Of a stretch of DNA of 20,971 nt, positions 1-6,857 are shown one piece after another. The stretch lies in the NCBI GenBank assembly GCA_947174295.1, contig CAMWIG010000013.1, forward strand, positions 1 to 20,971. Direction: 5' to 3'. The stretch is from an uncultured Alistipes sp. GTDB lineage: Bacteria > Bacteroidota > Bacteroidia > Bacteroidales > Rikenellaceae. Each line of letters starts with the position of its first letter. Positions within the stretch are counted from its first letter, which is position 1. A program made the translations under genes and the position numbers. The notes under the pieces are model-generated. The model did no database searches. It saw only the letters and a program-made list of their open reading frames with translations, and was not told the DNA's origin.

Positions 1-82
1 CGCCGTGAGGCTACGACAGACAACGACGAAATGACATTGCAAAAACATACAAACCTTAATTAAACCTAAAACCTTACAGACT

Positions 83-1417
83 ATGAACGTAAACAATTTG
101 ATGGCCGAACTCGAACGCAGACACCCGGGTGAAAGCGAGTACCTGCAAGCAGTTCGCGAAGTGCTGATGACCGTTGAGGAGACTTACAACAAGCATCCCG
201 AATTCGAGGCTAACCGCATCGCGGAGCGCATCGTGGAACCCGACCGCAGCTTCACGTTCAAGGTAACGTGGGTGGACGACCGCGGCGAGGTGCAGGTCAA
301 CACCGGCTACCGCTTCCAGTTCAACAACGCAATCGGCCCCTACAAGGGAGGTCTGCGCTTCCACCCGTCGGTGAACCCGTCGATTCTGAAATTCCTCGGC
401 TTCGAGCAGATATTCAAGAACGCGCTGACGACGCTCCCGATGGGCGGCGCGAAGGGCGGTTCGGACTTCAACCCCAAGGGCAAGTCCGACCGTGAGGTGA
501 TGCGCTTCTGTCAGGCCTTCATGACCGAGCTGTGGCGCTACATCGGCCCCGAGACCGACGTTCCGGCAGGCGACATCGGCGTGGGCGGCCGCGAAATAGG
601 CTATCTCTACGGCATGTACCGCAAGCTGGCTCAGGAGAACACCGGCGTGCTTACGGGCAAGGGCATGACATACGGCGGTTCGCTCATCCGTCCCGAGGCT
701 ACGGGCTTCGGCGCCGTCTACTTCCTGCGCCAGATGCTCGAAACGGCCGGCATGGACATCAAGGGCAAGGTGATAGCCGTTTCCGGCTTCGGCAACGTGG
801 CATGGGGTGCGGCCAAGAAGGCTACCGAGCTCGGCGCCAAGGTGGTGACCATCTCGGGTCCCGACGGTTACATCTACGACCCGGCAGGTCTCGACGAGGA
901 GAAGATAGAGTACATGCTCGAACTGCGCGCATCGAACAACGACATCGTGGCACCCTACGCCGAGAAGTTCCCCGGTTCGCAGTTCTTCCCGGGCCGCAAG
1001 CCGTGGGAGGTCAAGGTCGACATCGCCATGCCTTGCGCCACGCAGAACGAGCTGGGCGGCGAGGATGCCAAGCAGCTCATCGCCAACGGAGTGCAGATTG
1101 TAGCCGAAGTTTCGAACATGGGCTGCCGCCCCGAGGCTATCGACGCCTTCATCGAGGCTCGCATCCCCTACGGCCCGGGCAAGGCTGTCAACGCGGGCGG
1201 CGTGGCTACGTCGGGTCTCGAAATGACGCAGAACGCACAGAAGCTCAACTGGACGGCCGAGGAGGTCGATGCCAAGCTGCACCAGATTATGTCGTCGATT
1301 CACGCCGCATGTCTGGAATACGGCACCGAGGGCGACTACATCAACTACATGAAGGGCGCCAACATCGCCGGCTTCATGAAGGTCGCCAAGTCGATGGTCG
1401 AGCAGGGCATACTGTAA
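83..1417 (+). CDS. gdhA: NADP-specific glutamate dehydrogenase
   Basis: This 444-aa protein has the usual length of hexameric bacterial NADP-dependent glutamate dehydrogenase, which reductively aminates 2-oxoglutarate with ammonium in the cytoplasm. The N-terminal substrate domain holds the lysine-rich motif YKGGLRFHP (K88), K112 and the PMGGAKGG motif with the catalytic lysine K124. D164 in PAGDIGVGGRE is the expected catalytic aspartate. A Rossmann fingerprint, SGFGNVAWGAA (about residues 234-244), starts the coenzyme domain, and the strand ending in TISGPDG fits an NADP-type enzyme (family knowledge). The ATG at 83 gives the standard N-terminus. The gene stands alone, followed by a strong terminator. 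The 82 bases before it show no clear TAnnTTTG promoter, so its promoter may lie outside the window. With gltB at the other end of the window it forms the second ammonia-assimilation route. Confidence 0.97.
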   Translation: MNVNNLMAELERRHPGESEYLQAVREVLMTVEETYNKHPEFEANRIAERIVEPDRSFTFKVTWVDDRGEVQVNTGYRFQFNNAIGPYKGGLRFHPSVNPSILKFLGFEQIFKNALTTLPMGGAKGGSDFNPKGKSDREVMRFCQAFMTELWRYIGPETDVPAGDIGVGGREIGYLYGMYRKLAQENTGVLTGKGMTYGGSLIRPEATGFGAVYFLRQMLETAGMDIKGKVIAVSGFGNVAWGAAKKATELGAKVVTISGPDGYIYDPAGLDEEKIEYMLELRASNNDIVAPYAEKFPGSQFFPGRKPWEVKVDIAMPCATQNELGGEDAKQLIANGVQIVAEVSNMGCRPEAIDAFIEARIPYGPGKAVNAGGVATSGLEMTQNAQKLNWTAEEVDAKLHQIMSSIHAACLEYGTEGDYINYMKGANIAGFMKVAKSMVEQGIL

Positions 1418-1443
1418 CGGCTGACCTACATACGGCACAACCG

Positions 1444-1471
1444 AGCCCCCGCACGATGCGGGGGCTTTTTT
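1444..1471 (+). terminator. Rho-independent terminator after gdhA
   Basis: A perfect 10-bp stem (1444-1453 with 1457-1466, loop CGA) is followed by a run of T to 1471. It lies 27 bp beyond the gdhA stop, so it should end the gdhA transcript and separate it from the peptide/lipoprotein unit. Confidence 0.93.
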
Positions 1472-1524
1472 CGTGCGGTGCAGAGGCCGTTCGTTGAAAA
1501 AACGGGGCGTTTGGTTGATTAAAT

Positions 1525-1555
1525 TTTGTTTTCGCAGCAAGTCGGGTTACTTTTG
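1525..1555 (+). promoter_or_regulatory. Bacteroidetes-type promoter for peptide/lipoprotein unit
   Basis: TACTTTTG at 1548-1555 is an exact match to the Bacteroidetes -7 consensus TAnnTTTG. TTTG at 1525-1528 fits the -33 element with a 19-nt spacer. It sits between the gdhA terminator and the start codon at 1592, predicting a leader of about 30 nt. Confidence 0.7.
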
Positions 1556-1591
1556 CCCTGATTCGAAAGCAAATACAAAAAAACGCGATAC

Positions 1592-1753
1592 ATGAAAAAG
1601 AGAGACTACACAACCCCGACGGTCGACCTCACGGAGGTAACCGTCGAGCAGGGCTTCGCAAATTCGGTAGGCGACGCGACGTTCGAGAACGGCTACGGCG
1701 ACGATTTCGAGGACACCTATGCCTTGGGCACGGGAAAGGACCTATATTATTAA
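1592..1753 (+). CDS. 53-aa small peptide upstream of fimbrillin-like lipoprotein
   Basis: An ATG frame of 53 codons and TAA begins about 37 bp after a good promoter and ends 18 bp before the lipoprotein start, so the two are almost certainly co-transcribed. The peptide opens MKKRDYTTPTVDLTEV, continues with a VEQGFANS segment, and has an acidic, Gly/Tyr/Asp-rich C-terminus (GYGDDFEDTYALG) ending DLYY. There is no hydrophobic signal or membrane segment, only a basic start. Short peptides of the form MKK-x-Y-x-x-P-x with an EQGFA-like motif are, as I recall, frequent beside fimbrillin-like genes in Alistipes and Bacteroides; I know of no assigned function. It could act as a leader peptide, a chaperone-like partner or a secreted peptide, but the sequence does not decide. 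Frame, promoter and spacing are what support the gene. Confidence 0.75.
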   Translation: MKKRDYTTPTVDLTEVTVEQGFANSVGDATFENGYGDDFEDTYALGTGKDLYY

Positions 1754-1771
1754 CGCAACATATCGAAGATA

Positions 1772-3790
1772 ATGAAAAGATTCGCACAAATAGTATCCGC
1801 CGCCGCTCTGTTGGCGCTCGGCGGATGTTCCGACAACGCCGAGGAGACGATTCTCCCCGAAAATCCCGCACCCGGGGAGAGTGTCGAATACCGAACCTAC
1901 GTCGAAATCGGCGCCGCGGCATCGGCCGAGCAGTCGGCACAGAGCCTCGAAGCCGACACCCGCGCATCCTACGACGCCGACCTCGCGGCATACTGGGAGG
2001 AGGGCGACCGAATAAATATCATCTCGGGTTACGCCGCGACACAGAGCTGGAAGGCCGGCCATCAGAACGACACCAAATATGCGGAATCCCTCGTTCTGTC
2101 GAAAGGCGCCGGCACGCCGGCCGCACGCTTCTCCGGCACGATAACGACCTACGATGCCAAGGCCGGATATTTCCACTTCGCATATCCCGCCTCGCACTCG
2201 ACGATATCGACCACCACCGACAACCCGCTCGTCGGCAGCGTCACCAACTCCACGACCTGCAACATCACGATTCCTGCCGAGCAGGACGGACGATGGATGC
2301 CCTTCATGTTCGCCTCGACCGACACGCAGACCACCGTCGGCGAACTCAGCTCCATACGTTTCCAGACACTCAACGGCGCAATCGCCCTGCGCGTCTACGA
2401 GGCCGACGGCACGACGCCGAAGCAGATTCGCGCCGTGACCATCACCGCCGACACCGACATCGTCGGCACCTACAAGGCCACCACGCCCAACAACGGCGCG
2501 TTGAGTGCCGACCTCTTCGCATTCGAGGGGGGTGGTCGCACGATTACGGCCCGGAACCTCGAATCAGTCGGGCAGCTCGACGGACTCTATGAATACCGTT
2601 TCGAGGTGGCGGCAGTCACGGTGGGCGGTCTTACGATCGAGGTCGAGGCCGCCGATGGCTCGACGGTAACCCGCACGGCATACCCTGCCGGAAAGACGTT
2701 CGAGGCGCGCAAGCGTTCGGGCCTGAACATCGTGTGGGACGCCGCCAGTGTAACCGACGGCAACGCCACCTCGTGGTTCGACGACTACGCGACCGACAAC
2801 CTTACGGCCCTCGCACCAAGCACTCTCTACATCGGCGAAGCCCAGCTCTACGGCTACGGCGCGGCATCGGTGGCCGCCACGGGATTCGTCATCGAGCACC
2901 CCGACGGCACGACCGAGACCATCGACACGGGCGCAGGCATCACCCGCTTCGGCGGCGACATCGAACGACCCGGACTCGCATCGGGCGACTACAAGGTTTC
3001 GTCGTTCGTCGAACTCACCGACGGCACGCGTCTGCAAAGCGGCACCAAGACAGTGCACATGACGCCTATTCCCGAGATTTCGGCCGCCGAAATCCGCTCG
3101 TCCTACTCCTTGAACGGCGCCGCCGCTCCGACGAACGACATCGCAGGCGACGAGATACGCGCCGCGTTCTCGCTCGGCGACTCCTACTCCGCAACTCTTA
3201 TCGGTTCGGCATCGTTAAAATACGGCACCTCGTCGGCCGCCATCACCGCCGACACGCAGAATATAGTCGCGGGAGCGGCATGGGGCACCTACGCCAGCTC
3301 GATATCCGTCACCATGTCGAACGGCTACACCCTGACCTCCCCCGCATACGAAACGACCGTCAGCGGCATACCCTACACCATCGACTTCAACGGCGGTTCG
3401 CCCGAAGGCTGGACGACACAGAATACCGACGGAGGCTCCGGCTACCTGCGGCTCATCTACGGCACGGCATGGATCGTATCGCCGGCGTTCAACGTACCGC
3501 AGGAGTGCAACGTCACGGCTTCGATAGCGGCCAACGCATACAGCTCCTCATCGTCGGGCTCGCTCGACGTCTACATGTCGGTAGCCAATACCGGCACACA
3601 GGGCGGCAGCGCCTCGACCCTCAAAGGCAACATCGGTTCGAGCTACACCACCATAACACGCGAGCTGACGCTCGGCGCCTCCGACGTCAATTCGCACGTA
3701 TGCGTATATTCTACGGGCAGCAAGCCTACATTCGCAATCGGCAGTACATACGGTGTCCGTGTCAAGAGCTTCTCGGTCAAATACCGATAA
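1772..3790 (+). CDS. Fimbrillin-like surface lipoprotein with C-terminal beta domains
   Basis: The 672-aa product starts with a short signal peptide and lipobox LGGC (lipidated Cys19), followed by an acidic stretch (DNAEE) that may favour surface export. Residues about 45-335 look like the fimbrillin/Mfa-like fold of Bacteroidetes: a TRA segment, then AYWEEGDRINI, FHFAYPA and a SIRFQTLNGAIALRVY core strand, all typical of this family. Residues about 343-530 appear to be two further Ser/Thr/Gly-rich beta-sandwich segments. Residues about 535-672 (opening IDFNGGSPEGWT, with SPAFNV and ending VKSFSVKYR) resemble a jelly-roll, choice-of-anchor or carbohydrate-binding type domain; this last is inference. 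Standard fimbrillins are roughly 300-450 aa, so this is an extended multi-domain form. It follows the 53-aa peptide gene by 18 bp. It is likely an adhesin or surface-binding lipoprotein; the ligand is unknown. Confidence 0.8.
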   Translation: MKRFAQIVSAAALLALGGCSDNAEETILPENPAPGESVEYRTYVEIGAAASAEQSAQSLEADTRASYDADLAAYWEEGDRINIISGYAATQSWKAGHQNDTKYAESLVLSKGAGTPAARFSGTITTYDAKAGYFHFAYPASHSTISTTTDNPLVGSVTNSTTCNITIPAEQDGRWMPFMFASTDTQTTVGELSSIRFQTLNGAIALRVYEADGTTPKQIRAVTITADTDIVGTYKATTPNNGALSADLFAFEGGGRTITARNLESVGQLDGLYEYRFEVAAVTVGGLTIEVEAADGSTVTRTAYPAGKTFEARKRSGLNIVWDAASVTDGNATSWFDDYATDNLTALAPSTLYIGEAQLYGYGAASVAATGFVIEHPDGTTETIDTGAGITRFGGDIERPGLASGDYKVSSFVELTDGTRLQSGTKTVHMTPIPEISAAEIRSSYSLNGAAAPTNDIAGDEIRAAFSLGDSYSATLIGSASLKYGTSSAAITADTQNIVAGAAWGTYASSISVTMSNGYTLTSPAYETTVSGIPYTIDFNGGSPEGWTTQNTDGGSGYLRLIYGTAWIVSPAFNVPQECNVTASIAANAYSSSSSGSLDVYMSVANTGTQGGSASTLKGNIGSSYTTITRELTLGASDVNSHVCVYSTGSKPTFAIGSTYGVRVKSFSVKYR

Positions 3791-3811
3791 GCCTACCCGA
3801 CATCATTCGCC

Positions 3812-3848
3812 CCGAGGGCCGCGCAACTAATGGTTGCGCGGCCCTCGG
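3812..3848 (+). terminator. Strong hairpin after lipoprotein gene (likely terminator)
   Basis: A perfect 16-bp inverted repeat (3812-3827 with 3833-3848, 5-nt loop TAATG) begins 22 bp after the lipoprotein stop. No T-tract follows on either side, so it is not a canonical intrinsic terminator. It may stabilise the mRNA 3' end or end transcription by another route. Confidence 0.55.
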
Positions 3849-4101
3849 TGCAATTTCCGACAGCAGCCGATGCCGTAATCGTCAGGCTGCGTTATTCCGA
3901 CATCACGTTTCGCCCGTTATGACCCGCTCGTCCTTCGCATATCCCAACACTGCGGACGCTCATTACGTATTCGCAACTATAACAGCCCCGGCTACAATCC
4001 TTTTCGCGTTCCGAATAAAGATCGAACGAACGAGATAAAACGGTTTCGTTAAGTCGGGTGCAGAACCGAACGCAGTTCGAACGGACAAAACCGAGAACCC
4101 G
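3849..4101. other. Non-coding stretch without recognisable feature
   Basis: Between the hairpin after the lipoprotein and the palindrome behind groEL I see no convincing ORF, tRNA or promoter. It is convergent intergenic DNA: genes on both sides end here. Base composition is less GC-rich than in the genes. Confidence 0.6.
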
Positions 4102-4226
4102 AGATTTGATTTTAAGAGCAGCAGATTTGTGCTTAAACGAAGCAGGGCACGGATGGGTAGTACAGACGTACGTCCCATCCGTGCCCCGCGAGTGCAAGTG
4201 CAAATATGCGCTATAAAATCAAATCT
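4102..4226. repeat. ~125-bp imperfect palindrome behind groEL
   Basis: Outer arms are a perfect 13-bp inverted repeat, AGATTTGATTTTA (4102-4114) against TAAAATCAAATCT (4214-4226). The inner arms are another perfect 13-bp inverted repeat (4145-4157 with 4174-4186). The segments between them (4115-4144 and 4187-4213) keep partial complementarity, for example GCAGATTTG opposite GCATATTTG. The whole therefore reads as one long degenerate palindrome. Its right end overlaps two bases of the groEL TAG stop codon. No target-site duplication is obvious at its ends. Confidence 0.65.
4145..4186 (-). terminator. Hairpin 38 bp past groEL stop, probable groESL terminator
   Basis: A perfect 13-bp stem (GGGCACGGATGGG with its complement) encloses a 16-nt loop that can form a further 4-bp GTAC/GTAC stem with a tetraloop. 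Downstream on the minus strand there is only a weak T-rich stretch (GCTTCGTTTAAGC), so termination is likely but not textbook. Confidence 0.6.
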
Positions 4227-5856
4227 ACATCATGCCACCCATACCACCGGCAGGCATCGGAGGCATGGCGGGCTGCTCGGACTTCTTCTCGGCGAGTACG
4301 CACTCGGTGGTGAGGAACATCGAAGCGATGGATGCGGCATTTTCCAGAGCGACGCGCGACACCTTGGTCGGATCGATGATACCGGCTTTGAGCATATCCT
4401 CGAAGCGGTCGTCGCGGGCGTTGTAGCCGAAAGCGCCTTCGCCCTCCTTGACCTTGTTTACCACTACCGAGCCCTCGCCGCCGGCGTTGGCCACAATCTG
4501 ACGCAAAGGCTCCTCGATGGCGCGCTTCACAATCTGGATACCCGTCGTCTGGTCGTCGTTGTCGCCCTTCATACCGTCGAGAGCCGCCGTAGCGCGGATG
4601 TAGGCCACGCCGCCGCCCGGAACGATACCCTCCTCGACAGCTGCGCGGGTAGCGGCCAGCGCGTCGTCGACACGGTCTTTCTTCTCCTTCATCTCGACCT
4701 CGGTCGCAGCACCGACGTAGAGAACGGCCACACCACCGGCCAGCTTGGCCAGACGCTCGTGGAGCTTCTCGCGGTCATAGTCCGACGTGGCGACGTCGAT
4801 AGCGGCGCGAATCTGAGCCACACGCGATGCGATAGCCTCCTTGGCGCCCGCACCGTCGACGATGGTCGTGTTCTCCTTGTTGAGCGTCACCTTGTCGGCC
4901 GTACCCAAATCGGAGAGCTTGGCATCCTCGATTTTCATGCCCTTGTCGGCCGAGATGACCGTAGCGCCGGTCAGCACGGCGATATCTTCGAGCATCTCCT
5001 TGCGGCGGTCGCCGAAGCCCGGAGCCTTGCAGGCTGCGATTTTGAGCGTGCCGCGCAGCTTGTTGACCACGAGAGCCGAGAGAGCCTCGCCATCGACATC
5101 CTCGGCGATAATCAGAAGCGAGCGTCCGCTCTGCGCCACCGGTTCGAGCACACCCATGAGCTCCTTCATGGTCGAAACCTTCTTGTCGGTGATGAGGATG
5201 TAGGGCTTCTCCAACTGGGCCTCCATCTTCTCGGTGTCGGTGATGAAGTATGCCGAGATGTAACCGCGGTCGAACTGCATACCCTCGACTACTTCGACGT
5301 GAGTCTCCGTGCCTTTGGCCTCCTCGACGGTGATGACACCCTCCTTCTTGACCTTCGACATGGCCTCGGCGATGAGCTTGCCGATGTTGTTGTCGTTGTT
5401 CGCAGAGATGGTGGCCACCTGCTCGATCTTGGCATTGTCGTCACCGACCTCCTCGCTCTGCTCGCGCAGCGATTCGACGACCTTCGCTACGGCCTTGTCG
5501 ATACCGCGTTTGAGGTCCATCGGGTTGGCGCCAGCGGTCACGTTCTTGATACCTACGCCGATGATGGCCTGCGCCAGAACGGTCGCGGTGGTCGTACCGT
5601 CGCCGGCGTCGTCGTTGGTCTTGGAGGCTACCTCCTTGACCATCTGAGCGCCCATGTTGGCGAACGGGTCTTCGAGCTCGACCTCCTTGGCCACGGACAC
5701 ACCGTCCTTGGTAACCTGGGGTGCTCCGAATTTCTTGTCGATGATGACGTTGCGACCCTTGGGGCCGAGCGTAACCTTCACTGCGTTGCTCAGCGCATCG
5801 ACGCCCTCTTTGAGGAGCTCGCGCGCTTCGGTATTGTATTTAATCTCCTTTGCCAT
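4225..5856 (-). CDS. groL: Chaperonin GroEL (Hsp60)
   Basis: The 543-aa protein is full length for bacterial GroEL, the 14-mer ATP-driven folding chamber of the cytoplasm. The N-terminus MAKEIKYNTEAR, the nucleotide loop LGPKGRNV, the hydrolysis motif DDAGDGTTTATV (D86, equivalent to E. coli D87) and the intermediate/equatorial return GIVPGGGVAYIRA are all present. The C-terminal Gly-Met tail ends PAGGMGGMM, as usual for a single-copy housekeeping GroEL. It lies 15 bp downstream of groES in the same operon. The stop codon overlaps a long palindrome. Nothing looks truncated. Confidence 0.99.
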   Translation of the reverse strand: MAKEIKYNTEARELLKEGVDALSNAVKVTLGPKGRNVIIDKKFGAPQVTKDGVSVAKEVELEDPFANMGAQMVKEVASKTNDDAGDGTTTATVLAQAIIGVGIKNVTAGANPMDLKRGIDKAVAKVVESLREQSEEVGDDNAKIEQVATISANNDNNIGKLIAEAMSKVKKEGVITVEEAKGTETHVEVVEGMQFDRGYISAYFITDTEKMEAQLEKPYILITDKKVSTMKELMGVLEPVAQSGRSLLIIAEDVDGEALSALVVNKLRGTLKIAACKAPGFGDRRKEMLEDIAVLTGATVISADKGMKIEDAKLSDLGTADKVTLNKENTTIVDGAGAKEAIASRVAQIRAAIDVATSDYDREKLHERLAKLAGGVAVLYVGAATEVEMKEKKDRVDDALAATRAAVEEGIVPGGGVAYIRATAALDGMKGDNDDQTTGIQIVKRAIEEPLRQIVANAGGEGSVVVNKVKEGEGAFGYNARDDRFEDMLKAGIIDPTKVSRVALENAASIASMFLTTECVLAEKKSEQPAMPPMPAGGMGGMM

Positions 5857-5871
5857 GGTTGAAACTGTAAA

Positions 5872-6141
5872 TTAAAGTGTTGCCAGAATATCGTTCTGCT
5901 TCATGATGAGGTAGTCCACGCCGTCGACGTTGATTTCGGTTCCGGCATACTTGCCGTAGAGAACAGTGTCGCCCTCCTTGACCTCCATCTTCACGTCGGC
6001 CGTGCCGGGACCTACGGCTACGACCTTGCCGGCCAGCGGTTTCTCCTTTGCCGTATCGGGAATGAACAGACCTCCCGCGGTCTTCTCTTCGGCCGGGTTG
6101 GGCAATACCAGCACACGGTCGGACAATGGTTTTACGTTCAT
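5872..6141 (-). CDS. groS: Co-chaperonin GroES (Hsp10)
   Basis: The 89-aa product matches the length of short bacterial GroES, the heptameric lid of the GroEL chamber. The start MNVKPLSDRVLV, the mobile loop (about residues 16-33, with the GroEL-contacting GGLFIP), the VVAVGPG strand and the terminal YLIMKQNDILATL are family hallmarks. It is the first gene of the groES-groEL operon, 15 bp from groEL. I see no CIRCE element and no clear TAnnTTTG box in the ~290 bp upstream, so its heat regulation is not evident from the sequence; an inverted repeat lies 85-103 bp upstream. Confidence 0.98.
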   Translation of the reverse strand: MNVKPLSDRVLVLPNPAEEKTAGGLFIPDTAKEKPLAGKVVAVGPGTADVKMEVKEGDTVLYGKYAGTEINVDGVDYLIMKQNDILATL

Positions 6142-6225
6142 AGTTTAAAAGATTTTATTGTTGTTTATTTTCTATTGTTCATGCAATTTAGTTTGCACCC
6201 TCGCCATATATGATATCAATAGGTA

Positions 6226-6244
6226 TGCCAAACGCCTTTTGGCA
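6226..6244. promoter_or_regulatory. Inverted repeat upstream of groES
   Basis: TGCCAAA (6226-6232) and TTTGGCA (6238-6244) form a perfect 7-bp inverted repeat with a 5-bp centre, 85-103 bp upstream of the groES start. On the minus strand one arm supplies TTGGCA, a possible upstream promoter element, but no good partner box is seen at the expected distance. An operator or promoter role is inference. Confidence 0.35.
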
Positions 6245-6373
6245 GAAAAACACGACAAAAGCGCCGTCTGCGACTGACAAAATGACAGAGAGCCCCTGTT
6301 CCGCCAGGCATTCGCACGATGCGCAGCAGAGCGGCAGCACGCAGCCGGAGCTCCGGCAACCGCCCACCGCACG

Positions 6374-6407
6374 AAAAACGGAGCCGGCCCGTCAGGGCCG
6401 GCTCCGT
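6374..6407 (-). terminator. Rho-independent terminator of the small HTH gene
   Basis: A perfect 13-bp GC-rich stem (6378-6390 with 6395-6407, loop GTCA) is followed on the minus strand by five T. It lies 23 bp past the stop codon of the 81-aa gene and insulates it from groES downstream. Confidence 0.9.
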
Positions 6408-6430
6408 AGCACTTGCTTTTTATGTCGCGA

Positions 6431-6676
6431 TTATTTGCACTCTTCGAGGATGCGCATAGCCGCATCGTAGATAGCCGTATCGTCGAGAGTGACGACACCG
6501 CCGTCCGGGCCCTGCTCAAAGTGAACACCTGCACCGGCCTGTGCATCGAAATGCTTGCCGCCGAAGTAGTTGCGAACAGTCTCAACATCTATGCCCAATT
6601 CATCCGCAATACGCTGCGAGCTGCCGCTGGGCAGCTTGTCTTTGATGCGACGCAGCTCGTTAAAAGTGATAATCAT
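6431..6676 (-). CDS. Small helix-turn-helix DNA-binding protein
   Basis: This 81-aa protein opens MIITFNELRRIKDKLPSGS. Residues about 18-38 (GSSQRIADELGIDVETVRNYF) read as a helix-turn-helix: a first helix QRIADELG, a turn, and a recognition helix VETVRNYFGG. The second half is an acidic region with EQGPDGGVVTLDD and a final helix AAMRILEECK. I recall close homologues of about 80 aa across Bacteroidales, usually annotated only as DNA-binding protein; targets are unknown to me. It is monocistronic: its own terminator follows and the FKBP-like gene upstream ends 182 bp away. No exact TAnnTTTG box is seen upstream. The 14-bp palindrome at 6801-6814 could be a binding site, but that is speculation. 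Confidence 0.88.
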   Translation of the reverse strand: MIITFNELRRIKDKLPSGSSQRIADELGIDVETVRNYFGGKHFDAQAGAGVHFEQGPDGGVVTLDDTAIYDAAMRILEECK

Positions 6677-6720
6677 AATCAGAAAGGTTTTAAGGTTCGT
6701 TTTTCAACTGTCGTTTTCCC

Positions 6721-6764
6721 GCCTCGGCGCAACCCGGACAATGACCGGCTCCGCACTCGGCTTA
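6721..6764 (+). repeat. Interspersed repeat, copy 1 (GCCTCGGC...CTCGGCTTA)
   Basis: This 44-bp stretch aligns without gaps to 9225-9268, with 33 of 44 positions identical. Both begin GCCTCGGC, contain ACCCG or GCCCG near the middle, and end with CGGCTC, then CTCGGCTTA. Both lie in intergenic DNA upstream of minus-strand genes. Confidence 0.6.
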
Positions 6765-6800
6765 CCGACAACTTTTATTTTCCACTACTAAGTTAATACT

Positions 6801-6814
6801 TTTTTACGTAAAAA
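6801..6814. repeat. AT-rich 14-bp perfect palindrome
   Basis: TTTTTACGTAAAAA is its own reverse complement. It lies between the FKBP-like lipoprotein stop (6858) and the HTH gene start (6676), about 125 bp upstream of the latter. It may be an operator or part of a 3' end; nothing else supports either. Confidence 0.45.
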
Positions 6815-6857
6815 CAAAAGAAATAACGCAAAAACCTCGCTAACGAGTCCGATTATG

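Noticed and set aside
74..1540. 488-codon minus-strand frame over gdhA
   Set aside because: It is the antisense shadow of gdhA, whose protein is unambiguous, and it runs through the gdhA terminator.
3849..4101. tRNA, small RNA or small gene in the gap before groEL
   Set aside because: No TPsiC-like loop, CCA end, promoter box or coding-looking frame could be found on either strand.
6142..6250. CIRCE element upstream of groES
   Set aside because: Neither TTAGCACTC nor GAGTGCTAA is present.
6836..6857. Intrinsic terminator for the 500-aa lipoprotein gene (CTCG-CTAA-CGAG)
   Set aside because: The stem is only 4-5 bp; the T-run after it is suggestive, but the hairpin is too weak to call.
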